Assembly: GCF_014697545.1 (NCBI RefSeq)
Contig: NZ_JACJSA010000012.1
Coordinates: 62,001-126,000 of the forward strand
Length of the DNA: 64,000 nucleotides
From: Oscillatoria sp. FACHB-1407
Lineage (GTDB): Bacteria; Cyanobacteriota; Cyanobacteriia; Elainellales; Elainellaceae
Direction of reading: 5' to 3'
A program made the position numbers and the translations under genes. The notes beneath the pieces were generated by a model, which saw only the letters and a program-made list of their open reading frames with translations, had not been told where the DNA came from and searched no databases. Numbering within the stretch: the stretch's first letter is position 1; the number at the start of each line of letters is the position of its first letter. This document shows positions 53,192-61,645 of the stretch, one piece after another.

Positions 53192-53446
53192 CGTGAATTC
53201 GGGATCAGGATTTCGGCGGTTTTAACCGCCGCTATCGGAGCAAAACCGACCTGCGTCGGTTCGTCAAATCCTGCCTTGTCCGGAGTTCGCGTCGGCGGAC
53301 TTCGCTCTAGTAGCCACGAATTCATGCGCCGGGTTCTCAAGGAGATTTCTGAGAAAGAATCTACTCGTCGGTTTTTGGTAGAGGCATTTCGTGAAACGCC
53401 CTTACAGGTATTTTGTTTCCTGGAAATCTCCTAAACCGAACTGACG
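53192..53446 (+). mobile_element. MITE-like element, copy C, interrupted by a second element
   Basis: Same ends (CGTGAATTCGG and CCGAACTGACG) as copies A and B. Length 255 bp because a 91-bp element sits inside near the right end; without it and a three-base duplication it is 161 bp. Flanks CTGATCTGA and TTAATCTGG agree at six of nine positions, an eroded target duplication. The right flank begins with the TAA stop codon (minus strand) of the next gene. Confidence 0.85.
53341..53431. mobile_element. Nested 91-bp inverted-repeat element
   Basis: Begins GGAGATTTCTGAG and ends TTCCTGGAAATCTCC: the outer GGAGATTTC/GAAATCTCC is a perfect 9-bp inverted repeat. The interior carries an imperfect palindrome, GTAGAGGCATTTCGTG / AACGCCCTTAC. 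It interrupts the conserved right end of MITE copy C between TTCTCAA and TAAACC, with a YAA flank on both sides. No ORF. Confidence 0.8.
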
Positions 53447-54238
53447 TTAATCTGGAGCAGTTGCCACCGACTGATCCAAACTCTGGGGTTTGTAGTGATG
53501 CGCTGGATATTGGTCAATATGTCGATATAGAACCAACGATGGTTGATCACAGCAGGTAAAAAATTCAACTGCTGCCTGACCGTTGTCTAACAACTTGACC
53601 TTTGGAGCTAAATCTTTGGGAGGGGCATTGCGCCATTGCCATTTGAACTCGCTCGGAGGTGCATTTACCAGTTGATGATGACTCCAATTACAGCGTTGCC
53701 CTAATGCCCCAAACTCCTGCAATTCTCGCCGAAAAATGGAAGCAATGATAAATGAGACAGGCGAGCGATCGCCCTCAATAACTTCCATAAAATTAGAGAG
53801 CGCACCCACGGGCTTTGGAATTTGGGAAAGGCTAGTACTACTGACCAACGCTTTTTCGAGTTGAGCCGTGGAGCTTAACTCCTCTGGCACTGCCCACACG
53901 ACTCCTACGCCGCTCCCCTCAGACCGATAGAGGTAGCTCACCAGACGAAACCCTGACTTTAACGACAACCCCGGCAGTTTGAGTAGGGCAGCCGCCGGAT
54001 TGACTGTACTAACAAACCATTGATCACGGACTTGGGGCGTTCCCACATCGGCATCTGCAACACCACCAAACGTAAATAGCCCACTCAAATCATCGAGTGA
54101 CTCTGGCTCAGGTAACTCATCAACGCTCATGTCATAAGACGGTTGAGGTTGCTGTTCTGAATCTGGCAGCAACAATGTTTTTCTAATGTACTGCCTGACT
54201 TTTTCAATCGTGGCGAGAGAAAATTTTTGAATGGACAT
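53447..54238 (-). CDS. Conserved hypothetical protein
   Basis: 263 residues from ATG 54238 (MSIQKFSLATIEKVRQYIRKTLLL). No membrane segment. GLFTFGGVADADVGTPQVRDQWFVSTVNPAAALLKLPGLSLKSGFRLVSYLYRSEGSGVGVVWAVPEELS is the best-ordered part; SFIIASIFRRELQEFGALGQRCNWSHHQLVNAPP follows. I recognise no family; cyanobacteria have related proteins but the function is unknown. MITE copy C touches its stop codon, and the last two residues (PD) are encoded inside the putative target duplication. Confidence 0.7.
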   Translation of the reverse strand: MSIQKFSLATIEKVRQYIRKTLLLPDSEQQPQPSYDMSVDELPEPESLDDLSGLFTFGGVADADVGTPQVRDQWFVSTVNPAAALLKLPGLSLKSGFRLVSYLYRSEGSGVGVVWAVPEELSSTAQLEKALVSSTSLSQIPKPVGALSNFMEVIEGDRSPVSFIIASIFRRELQEFGALGQRCNWSHHQLVNAPPSEFKWQWRNAPPKDLAPKVKLLDNGQAAVEFFTCCDQPSLVLYRHIDQYPAHHYKPQSLDQSVATAPD

Positions 54239-54604
54239 GAGCAGAGTAGCGTTACTGGATGGAAACAACAATGTCAGACCGCTACTGCGTCGGACAGGTG
54301 ATAGTTAGGTAGATGGCACTGAGCCGCACAAATGCCAGAAAGTCAACGACGCAAACAATCCAATGAACCCTTTCAACGACTGCTCGGCTCAACTCAACTC
54401 TGTAGGAGACTTTCACGACTATACTACCTACACACTCGATCGCGAGTCCTCCGAGTAAATATTGAAATCAGGGACGGATCCAATTTAGTGATAAGTGAGA
54501 GCACCTTCTTACAAGGACGATCGCTTCAGGTAACTACATTTGCAACGATTGCAATCCTGCTATTGAAATACAAGTGAAATCAGGCTAAGTCTCAGTCAAC
54601 AGAT
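54239..54604. other. Spacer without gene
   Basis: 366 nt. A plus-strand open stretch (54332-54577, 81 codons) is basic and lacks a ribosome-binding site; I do not accept it. No repeat or RNA structure stands out. Confidence 0.45.
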
Positions 54605-55033
54605 TTAAGGTGAATGAGAGATAGGAGTCGCATCTGGTGGGGTTGTCCAAACAACCTGCCGTTGCCCCGGTGCGATGCGGTTACTCTGCTCTTGCATCAC
54701 ACTCAACGACTGTCGAGGATCGAATTGGCGATTAAAACTGGTTTGTAGTTGAGCCACGCGGCCCTCAACCAGGGTTAGCTCAGTCTGTAACTCTTGTAAT
54801 CTGGCTTGCTGTACTTGGTTATAAGGCACTAGCTTGACCAACGCTACCAGGGCAACCGCGCCTAGCACCACATTGGCAACCAACCGAGCACTCAACTCAA
54901 TGGCGATCGCCCGATGCCGTCTGTGGTGAGCCTGACGCAACTGACGTGGCTGACGACGATGGGAGTCGATGGGAGTCCGTCGAGTAGAAGGGAGGGGTTG
55001 CAGTGGGGGGCGAGTAGGTTGCGTTGCATTCAT
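54605..55033 (-). CDS. Small FtsL-like single-pass membrane protein
   Basis: 142 residues. A very basic, Pro/Arg/His-rich N-terminal tail (~1-45), one transmembrane helix (about 48-68: LSARLVANVVLGAVALVALVKLVPY), then a coiled coil (NQVQQARLQELQTELTLVEGRVAQLQTSF) and a tail RQFDPRQSLSVMQEQSNRIAPGQRQVVWTTP. Short cytoplasmic part, one helix and extracytoplasmic coiled coil is the FtsL/DivIC layout, but sequence alone does not prove a divisome role. Upstream of it on the same strand is psaM, 150 nt away. Confidence 0.72.
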   Translation of the reverse strand: MNATQPTRPPLQPLPSTRRTPIDSHRRQPRQLRQAHHRRHRAIAIELSARLVANVVLGAVALVALVKLVPYNQVQQARLQELQTELTLVEGRVAQLQTSFNRQFDPRQSLSVMQEQSNRIAPGQRQVVWTTPPDATPISHSP

Positions 55034-55183
55034 AGCTTTGTCTCACATGGCAGAGGGGATCAAGGCATCAATGGTAAGCCAGCCATCAAAACTGATCGCC
55101 TAACTTTAGCATTAATCGACCCTGCTAGCCCTCTACCATTTATTGCTGTGGTGACAGTACACCTATAAGGCTACATTCAACCT

Positions 55184-55279
55184 CTATTTGTAGAGTTCCG
55201 TAGAAAGACGGAACGCCATAACAGCAGGCAGCAAAGCAACCACAAGAGCAATGTAGACTTGAGTATCTGATAGAGACAT
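55184..55279 (-). CDS. psaM: Photosystem I subunit XII (PsaM)
   Basis: 31 residues from ATG 55277-55279 to TAG 55184-55186: MSLSDTQVYIALVVALLPA followed by VMAFRLSTELYK. It matches PsaM of other cyanobacteria almost residue for residue (ALxDTQ...ALLPAxLAFRLSTELYK). AAGGAG on the minus strand, ten bases before the start, is a good ribosome-binding site. One transmembrane helix in the photosystem I core, near the trimer centre. Too short for normal ORF calls. Confidence 0.95.
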   Translation of the reverse strand: MSLSDTQVYIALVVALLPAVMAFRLSTELYK

Positions 55280-55510
55280 CTGTGAACAACTCCTTACTGT
55301 AATCGAGGAATAAACCAGCGTTGCTTATCGCATTTAAGCTAAAGACTAACGCCAAAGTGCATCAATGTCAGCTAAATTACCCCATTCTGGAGCCGCTTGT
55401 CATATCGTGTAACAAAAAGTGTAAATTAAATTGCTTTAGTGACAAAAAATAAAGCACTGGGGCGATCGCCAACTCATTATTAATGATTGATTTAGGAGGA
55501 CAGCATTGCA

Positions 55511-56164
55511 TTGGAAGACTCTAGACCAACTCGACTTCAATTTGAGCGTCAATTAAGACGGGTGCAGCGCGATGTGTTGCGAATGGGTGCTCTTGTCGAA
55601 AATTCTTGCTGGTTAGCCCGTAAAGCCTTGTTTGAACGAGATTTAGATGCAGCCAAGCAAATTGCTCTCCAGGATAAGCAGATTGACCAGTTTTATCGGC
55701 AAATCGAACTCGATTGCGTCAACTTAATGGCGTTACAATCTCCCGTAACGCAGGATCTACGACTGTTGAGTGCGCTGATGCAATTGGTGCGTGACCTGGA
55801 GCGAATTGGCGACTACGCCGACGACTTAGGCGAGATTGCCATCAAATTATTTCCTTACCCGACGCACTCATCCATGGCTGCGATTCAAACCATGCTTGAT
55901 CGCTGTAGGGCGATGCTGGCGATGAGTTTAGCGGCTCTCTCTGATTTAGATGCCGAATCAGGATTAGATATTAAGGTCAAGGATGATGCGGTCGATTCTG
56001 ATTATGAAACGCTGTATAACCTATTAGCGCGTCAAACAAACGTACAGGGAACAATTGAACCGATTATCTTGCTCGTTTTAGTAATTCGCTATCTAGAACG
56101 AATGGCAGACCATGCCACTAACATTGGCAAGCGAGTCGCCTATATCGTCACTGGGCAGCGATAG
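55511..56164 (+). CDS. phoU: Phosphate-signalling regulator PhoU
   Basis: 217 residues, TTG start at 55511 after GGAGGA (55496-55501). Two PhoU three-helix repeats: FERQLRRVQRDVLRMGALVENSCWLARKALFERDLDAAKQIALQDKQIDQFYRQIELDCVNLMALQSPVTQDLRLLSALMQLVRDLERIGDYADDLGEIA and the second ending IIILVLVIRYLERMADHATNIGKRVAYIVTGQ-type. The paired ERIGDYAD and ERMADHATN metal-binding motifs are intact. PhoU restrains the SphS/PhoR kinase when phosphate is plentiful. No pst or sphS/R genes nearby. Confidence 0.93.
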   Translation: MEDSRPTRLQFERQLRRVQRDVLRMGALVENSCWLARKALFERDLDAAKQIALQDKQIDQFYRQIELDCVNLMALQSPVTQDLRLLSALMQLVRDLERIGDYADDLGEIAIKLFPYPTHSSMAAIQTMLDRCRAMLAMSLAALSDLDAESGLDIKVKDDAVDSDYETLYNLLARQTNVQGTIEPIILLVLVIRYLERMADHATNIGKRVAYIVTGQR

Positions 56165-56184
56165 GTGGCGAGTCAACGATAGCC

Positions 56185-56208
56185 GTCGGAGTTTTTGAAA
56201 ACTCCGAC
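56185..56208 (+). terminator. Terminator-type hairpin after phoU
   Basis: GTCGGAGTTTT (56185-56195) and AAAACTCCGAC (56198-56208): perfect 11-bp stem, 2-nt loop, 20 nt after the stop. It resembles the terminators after argB and the sugar operon, so it is a repeated terminator type in this genome. Confidence 0.8.
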
Positions 56209-56706
56209 TTCCCGGTTCTGGGGCGGTAATTAAGAATCGAAAAAAATATCCTTCAAAATTTGACAGTTTTGCACTGAATACGAAAGTATAAATACAATGG
56301 AAAACGTGCAAAAATAGCTGAGATTTGTGCACGAACATCGGTGATCTCATTCAGTGTTGATGACCGCTGACTCCTAACAGTTTCCTCAGTGAGTAGCAAA
56401 TATACCTATTTCCTCTCTCAAAGGTGTGGAGATGGCATATTCAGAAGGTTACTCCTTGGGGAAAGGTAAACACTTGAATGGCTTCTGACTAAATTTCATC
56501 TTGCCATAACCACTCAGTAGGGGAAATCGCAGGATGAAATGAGGATTGAACAGAATGAGTATTTCTGTACTGTTTTAGTTCAATTGTTTTGGTTACAGTC
56601 GCCTTCAAACATAGCCCTGCTGAGTTTGCTAAGAACGGGTTAAGAGCGCGGGTAATTAGTTTAGGAGTCAGGGAGCCAAACCCATTTAAGAAGGACCAAT
56701 CGCTAC
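56209..56706. promoter_or_regulatory. Upstream region of the RNase gene
   Basis: 498 nt with no accepted gene. A minus-strand ORF (56489-56725) overlaps the RNase start and looks like a shadow. Contains the promoter and leader of the RNase gene; RNase R/II messages are often regulated through long leaders, but no structure stood out. Confidence 0.4.
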
Positions 56707-59130
56707 ATGGAATTCTCGATCGCAACGCTGCTGGCTAACTTTCCAGATGACAAGTTAGTTGCCCCCAAAGCACTGGAGAAGAAACTCAACTGTGAAGATG
56801 AGGAGAGCCTCCGTAAGCTCCAAATTGCCCTTGATGCACTGGAGAAAATTGGCATCTTAGTCAAGGAAAGAGGGAAATATCGCCGCATCTTTGAAGAGGA
56901 TGTCGTAGAAGGCAAACTTCGCTGTTCGAGCAAAGGTTTTTGTTTTGCCATTCAGGACATCGAAGGCTCAGAAGACATCTATATTCGAGAGAGCCACCTG
57001 AGTACCGCTTGGAATGGCGATCGCGTCCTTGTCAAAGTGACGAAAGAGGGGAGCCGTCGTCGCAGCCCGGAAGGAGAAGTCCGGCTGATTTTAGAACGGG
57101 CTAACTCATCGGTGCTGGCACGAGTTAAACAGGCGGAGACGAGCTACCGAGCGGTGCCTCTAGACGATCGCCTGCTGTTTGAATTGGAGTTGCAGCCAAA
57201 CGGACAGGGTTTAGATGAAACCCTGGACAAACTCGTTCACGTTGAGATTGTCCGCTATCCCCTGGGGCAAAACCCGCCTCTGGGGCGCGTGGTACAAATT
57301 TTGGGCAGTGATGCTCAAACTGCCTCTGATATTGATATTGTCTGTTGCAAGCACGATTTGCCGCGCCAGTTTTCGGATGCCGTGCTAGAAGCGGCGAAGG
57401 CATTGCCGAGCAAAGTCCGTAAAGCCGACTTGAAAAAACGCCTTGACCTGCGAGATTTGCCGACAATCACGATTGATAGCCCGGCAACTCTGGCAAGCTC
57501 GGCGATCGATGACGCCATTACCCTTGAGGAATTGGAGGATAACCAGTGGCGGTTGGGCATTCATGTGTCGGATGTCTCCTATTACATTCCGCATCGCTCA
57601 CCCCTGGATCTGGAAGCACAAAAACGGGGTACCTCGATCCACCTGGGAGATGTGGTGCTGCCCATTCTGCCAGAACCCGTCTTTAGATGTTGTGCACTGG
57701 TTCCAGAGCAAGATCGTCTGGTGATCTCGTTGCTCATCATCCTGGATGAAACAGGTCAAGTGCTTGAATTTGAGGTTCAGCCTGGGGTGATTCAGGTGGA
57801 CTATCAACTGAATTATCAACAGGCACAGGGCATTTTGTTACGCAACCAGCCGGAAGCTGCCGCTGCCGCTGCCTACCCGTTGCCCTCTGCAAAAGAGTTG
57901 GATGCCTTTAGCCCTATCTTTGACATGGTTGATCAGCTATATGCCTTGAGCCAGGGCATCCGTGCTCATCGCCAAAACCGGGGGGCATTTGAGTTGAATC
58001 TGCCAGAGCGCGTATTCCCGCCCGATGAAACCAGTCCAGAGCTAGCTAAGTTCCTGTCAACTAAGTTTGACTATGACGACGAGGGGGCACTGGGGGCGAT
58101 GGTGGTGTCTTCTCTGCTGCCTGCCCGCTCAGTGGTGACCGAGTTAATGTTGCTCACCAACCATCTGATTGCATCGCACCTGAAGGCGTTGCAAGTGCCA
58201 GCGGTTTATCGCGTTCACCGTACTCCCGACCCGGCGGATGTGCAGGAGTTGCTGAAGCTGGTCAGCAACATGGGAATTGACTCCCATCTGGAGCAGGAAG
58301 ATGCGGTTCACTCTCGTGATTATCAACGATTAACTCAGGCATTTGCGGAGTCAAAAGCGGAGAAAGTTCTAACTTACCTCCTGCTCTCAACCCTAAAACC
58401 TGCGGTCTATAGCACAACCCCCGGCACCCACTTCGGTCTGGCGTTGGAAGACGGCTATACTCACTTCACCTATCCGCTGCGCCGCTATCCTGATCTGCTG
58501 GTGCATCGAGTGTTGCATGCCGTGTTTGAGTATGGGCGCGATCGCCGTTCTACTCGCTCTAAAGATGCGGTCGATCTCCGCAGCAGCACCTGCCACGGGC
58601 AAATTAACTGGGGTGTATTGCCACCTGAGATTCACAGCGAGTTGGAGGAGAATCTGGGGTCGATCGCCATTCACCTGACTGAGCAGGAACGCCTGGCACA
58701 GGAGGCAGAAGCCGACCTGGAAGGGCTGAAGAAAGCTGAATTCATGCAGCAGCACACGGGTGAGGTGTTCCACGGGCTGATCACGGGGGTACAGTCCTAC
58801 GGCTTCTTTGTAGAGATTGAGGAGTTGTTGGTTGAGGGACTGGTGCATGTCAGTTCCTTGAAGGATGACTGGTATGAATACCGTTCTCGTCAACAAAAGC
58901 TGGTGGGACGCAAGAACCGCAAGCAATATCGCCTGGGCGATCGCGTCGAGGTGCAGGTCAAGAGCGTTGACTACTACCGTCAACAGATTGACCTGGTGGC
59001 TGTTGGTGGGGGCAGTGAGGCTCTGGATGAAGATGAGGTGGATGAAGCACCCCTACCAGCGGAAGCAGTGCCGCTGTTGGGACACCCTGCTCATGACTAT
59101 GACGAAGAACCCAACGACGGAGAAGAGTAA
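56707..59130 (+). CDS. RNase II/R-family (RNB) exoribonuclease-like protein
   Basis: 807 residues. N-terminal winged helix (1-70), cold-shock-like domains (LRCSSKGFCFAIQ...EDIYIRESHLSTAWNGDRVLVKVTKE), RNB domain (~245-620) and S1 domain (~640-770: EVFHGLITGVQSYGFFVEIEELLVEGLVHVSSL). RNB landmarks: LGIHVSDVSYYIP, TSIHLGDVVLPILPE, VYRVHRTPDP and LALEDGYTHFTYPLRRYPDLLVHRVL. The metal-binding loop reads TIDSPATLASSAIDDAI: D257 and D268/D269 present, but the loop is three residues longer and Ala266 replaces the usual Asp two before the DD pair. Catalytic competence is therefore open. Synechocystis Zam is a member of this family. Confidence 0.9.
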   Translation: MEFSIATLLANFPDDKLVAPKALEKKLNCEDEESLRKLQIALDALEKIGILVKERGKYRRIFEEDVVEGKLRCSSKGFCFAIQDIEGSEDIYIRESHLSTAWNGDRVLVKVTKEGSRRRSPEGEVRLILERANSSVLARVKQAETSYRAVPLDDRLLFELELQPNGQGLDETLDKLVHVEIVRYPLGQNPPLGRVVQILGSDAQTASDIDIVCCKHDLPRQFSDAVLEAAKALPSKVRKADLKKRLDLRDLPTITIDSPATLASSAIDDAITLEELEDNQWRLGIHVSDVSYYIPHRSPLDLEAQKRGTSIHLGDVVLPILPEPVFRCCALVPEQDRLVISLLIILDETGQVLEFEVQPGVIQVDYQLNYQQAQGILLRNQPEAAAAAAYPLPSAKELDAFSPIFDMVDQLYALSQGIRAHRQNRGAFELNLPERVFPPDETSPELAKFLSTKFDYDDEGALGAMVVSSLLPARSVVTELMLLTNHLIASHLKALQVPAVYRVHRTPDPADVQELLKLVSNMGIDSHLEQEDAVHSRDYQRLTQAFAESKAEKVLTYLLLSTLKPAVYSTTPGTHFGLALEDGYTHFTYPLRRYPDLLVHRVLHAVFEYGRDRRSTRSKDAVDLRSSTCHGQINWGVLPPEIHSELEENLGSIAIHLTEQERLAQEAEADLEGLKKAEFMQQHTGEVFHGLITGVQSYGFFVEIEELLVEGLVHVSSLKDDWYEYRSRQQKLVGRKNRKQYRLGDRVEVQVKSVDYYRQQIDLVAVGGGSEALDEDEVDEAPLPAEAVPLLGHPAHDYDEEPNDGEE

Positions 59131-59160
59131 CAATAAAGAGGTAGTCGTTGATGGTGTACT

Positions 59161-59817
59161 GTGTCTGCAACTTCTCCTATAACCCGACCTCTCATTCTGG
59201 GTGTAACTGGTGCATCGGGGTTAATTTACGCTGTGCGGGCACTCAAGTTTCTGTTGGAGGCAGATTACGCGGTTGAACTGGTTGCCTCCAAATCGACCTA
59301 CATGGTGTGGCAATCGGAATCAGCCATACGAATGCCCGTAGAACCGCTACAACAGGAACAGTTTTGGCGACAGCAGGCAGGGGTGGAAACGGGTGGCAAA
59401 CTCCACTGCCATCCCTGGGGCGATGTGGGAGCCTCGATCGCCAGTGGTTCCTTTCGCACTGCTGGCATGGTTGTCATGCCCTGTAGCATGAGTACCGTGG
59501 CTAAGTTAGCCAATGGTTTGAGTTCTGATCTATTGGAACGGGCTGCCGACGTGCAACTGAAAGAAGGTCGGAAGCTCATTTTAGTGCCCCGTGAAACGCC
59601 CTTTAGCTTGATCCATCTGCGCAATCTGACGGCTCTGGCAGAAGCTGGAGCCAGAATTGTGCCCGCGATTCCTGCCTGGTATCACCACCCACAAACCATT
59701 GAAGACCTGGTGGATTTTGTGATTGCGCGTGCCTTTGATCAATTGGACATCGATTGTGTGCCATTGAACCGTTGGGAGGGACGAGACAGTAAGGTAGAGG
59801 GGGAGGGAGACGCATAA
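59161..59817 (+). CDS. ubiX: Flavin prenyltransferase UbiX
   Basis: 218 residues, GTG start at 59161. LILGVTGASGLIYAVRALKFLLEADYAVELVASKSTYMVWQ is the FMN-binding start, IASGSFRTAGMVVMPCSMSTVAKLANGLSSDLLERAADVQLKEGRKLILVPRETPFSLIHLRNLTALAEAGARIVPAIPAWYHHPQTIEDLVDFVIARAFDQLDID matches UbiX throughout. It makes prenylated FMN, the cofactor for UbiD-type decarboxylases used in quinone biosynthesis. 30 nt after the RNase gene; likely same transcript. Confidence 0.95.
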   Translation: MSATSPITRPLILGVTGASGLIYAVRALKFLLEADYAVELVASKSTYMVWQSESAIRMPVEPLQQEQFWRQQAGVETGGKLHCHPWGDVGASIASGSFRTAGMVVMPCSMSTVAKLANGLSSDLLERAADVQLKEGRKLILVPRETPFSLIHLRNLTALAEAGARIVPAIPAWYHHPQTIEDLVDFVIARAFDQLDIDCVPLNRWEGRDSKVEGEGDA

Positions 59818-59839
59818 TGGAGCAAAGGACGTTGAAGCC

Positions 59840-60838
59840 ATGGTGAGACTTGTACTGGTACTGGCGATCGCCGGAGGGTTAACACTTTTTGCGCTGCAAA
59901 ACCTGACCCCGATTTCTCTGGTGATTTTGGGTGTGGCTTCCCAACCGCTGCCATTGGCGGTGTGGCTATTAGGGGCGATTGTCTCAGGTGCTCTGACAAC
60001 ATTGCTGATCTCTGGGCTATTCTCCGCCTCCAATGCCTTTGCGGCTCCTCGTTCAGCCCGCAAGCGATCGCCCAAACGAGTCTCTACCAATTCCTCACCC
60101 CGTTGGAATGCGGCCTGGAGCAATCCCAAGGCTGATACTCCCAAACCGCCTCGCAACAATCCTAGAGCGGCTACTCCGACTGGAGACGACTGGGAACCGC
60201 GCCCACCTTTGGAGGAGTGGGAGGATTGGGAGGGTTACGAGGAACCTGCCAAATCCTCATCCACGGCTCAAACCAGCTATGCCTCAGACAGCTATGCTCG
60301 CTCTGAAAGCCGCTATTCTCAGCCCGATGATTTCGTGCCCACAGCGCAGGAGCAGGAAGTCTGGGATGACTGGGACGAGGATGAGCCAGAGGATAGCCGC
60401 TACGAAGACCGTCCTTTAACGGAGGAAGACTCCATTCCCCGCCGCACCGACTTTGAAGTCCGGCAGGAACCCGTCGCCCGCTATCAGTCGGGCACAATCT
60501 ATTCCTACAGTTATCGCAACCAGGAGGATCGGGAGGATTCCTCAGTCGGCAAAACGGAGGATGTCTATGATGCTGAGTTTCGCGTCATTACGCCCCCATA
60601 CAACGCTGAGCCAGAAGAACCCACACTCAATGAGCCTGAGCCAATCTACGAGGATAAGGTTGAACCCGTTAACAACCAGGACGATGAGGAAGATTGGCTA
60701 GATGACGAGGAGGAGTATGACGAGGAAGAGTATGACGAGAAGGACGATGACGGGAGAGACGATGAGGATGATTGGGATGATTCAGATGATCGAAACAGGC
60801 GCGATCGCCCCAAAGGAGATTCCTCTGACGACTGGTAG
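59840..60838 (+). CDS. LapA-like membrane protein with long acidic tail
   Basis: 332 residues. Two transmembrane segments (1-22 MVRLVLVLAIAGGLTLFALQNL, and ~40-62 PLAVWLLGAIVSGALTTLLISGLF), as in the LapA/YciS family (DUF1049-like). Residues ~80-332 are disordered and very acidic (EEWEDWEGYEEP..., DDEEEYDEEEYDEKDDDGRDDEDDWDDSDD). It follows ubiX by 22 nt, probably one operon (RNase-ubiX-LapA-like). In E. coli LapA works with LapB in lipopolysaccharide control; cyanobacterial role unknown. The tail is repetitive and may vary in length. Confidence 0.75.
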   Translation: MVRLVLVLAIAGGLTLFALQNLTPISLVILGVASQPLPLAVWLLGAIVSGALTTLLISGLFSASNAFAAPRSARKRSPKRVSTNSSPRWNAAWSNPKADTPKPPRNNPRAATPTGDDWEPRPPLEEWEDWEGYEEPAKSSSTAQTSYASDSYARSESRYSQPDDFVPTAQEQEVWDDWDEDEPEDSRYEDRPLTEEDSIPRRTDFEVRQEPVARYQSGTIYSYSYRNQEDREDSSVGKTEDVYDAEFRVITPPYNAEPEEPTLNEPEPIYEDKVEPVNNQDDEEDWLDDEEEYDEEEYDEKDDDGRDDEDDWDDSDDRNRRDRPKGDSSDDW

Positions 60839-60868
60839 GCAAGTACACCTCCTGGGACAAGTATGCAA

Positions 60869-60915
60869 TTGACTGATGACAATTGACTATTAACCAGTGA
60901 CCCATGACCCATGAC
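60869..60915. repeat. Degenerate heptamer repeat before aroK
   Basis: TTGACTGATGACAATTGACTATTAACCAGTGACCC then ATGACCC, ATGACC: the same heptamer family as at 1.6, 5.5 and 6.7 kb, here overlapping the first ATG of the aroK frame. Confidence 0.7.
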
Positions 60916-61528
60916 CATGACGAATAAGATGTTTGACAATCAACTTTTAGACGGTGCAACTGTAAATCAACTGCTACGCGGTACAAATCTCTATCTCATC
61001 GGCATGATGGGGTCGGGCAAAACAACCGTGGGTCGCTTGCTGGCGATGCAATTGAAATACAAATTTATCGATACCGATACGATCATTGAGCAACTGACTC
61101 AAAAATCGATACCGCAAATCTTTGCTGAGTCTGGAGAGGCGACCTTTCGGGAAATTGAAACCCAGGTGTTGGGGCGAGTGGCAGCGGAAACCCGAACGGC
61201 GATCGCCACAGGCGGCGGAATCGTCTTACACCGTCAAAACTGGAGCTATTTGCATCACGGGGTTGTGGTCTGGCTCGATGTTCCGGTTGAACAACTATTA
61301 AAGCGTCTCAAAGGCAGTACCAATCGTCCTTTGTTGAATGACCCTGACCCCCAGCAAAAGCTGCAACAGCTTCTCGAACAGCGGCGATCGCTGTATGCCT
61401 TGGCAGATGTGCGGGTGAAGGTCGAAACCGAGGAATCACCAAATTCGGTTGCGGCGAGAGTGTTATACGCGGTTGGAGGTGCCATTCAGGCAAAGTTGGC
61501 TGAACAGCCTTTTCCCCCAAACAACTAG
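60911..61528 (+). CDS. aroK: Shikimate kinase
   Basis: 205 residues if read from 60911; ATGs at 60917 and 60929 are alternatives and the first two sit inside repeat sequence, so 60929 (MFDNQLL) may be the true start. NLYLIGMMGSGKTTVGRLLAMQLKYKFIDTDTIIEQ holds Walker A (GMMGSGKTT) and the shikimate-binding Asp; ATFREIETQVLGRV and AIATGGGIVLHRQNW complete the substrate site, with the lid region KGSTNRPLLND. Phosphorylates shikimate in aromatic amino-acid and quinone precursor synthesis. The long N-terminus before the P-loop is usual in cyanobacteria. It precedes argB but with 117 nt between. Confidence 0.95.
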   Translation: MTMTNKMFDNQLLDGATVNQLLRGTNLYLIGMMGSGKTTVGRLLAMQLKYKFIDTDTIIEQLTQKSIPQIFAESGEATFREIETQVLGRVAAETRTAIATGGGIVLHRQNWSYLHHGVVVWLDVPVEQLLKRLKGSTNRPLLNDPDPQQKLQQLLEQRRSLYALADVRVKVETEESPNSVAARVLYAVGGAIQAKLAEQPFPPNN

Positions 61529-61645
61529 ACTCCAGGCCGTGATTCCAGCCATAGTTCAGTAATCTGTTCAAATTGCAATTAATATTTGATACAAGATCCA
61601 CTAAGATCGCTACGTTTCGTGTCAACCATTCCTACCTAACCTCTG

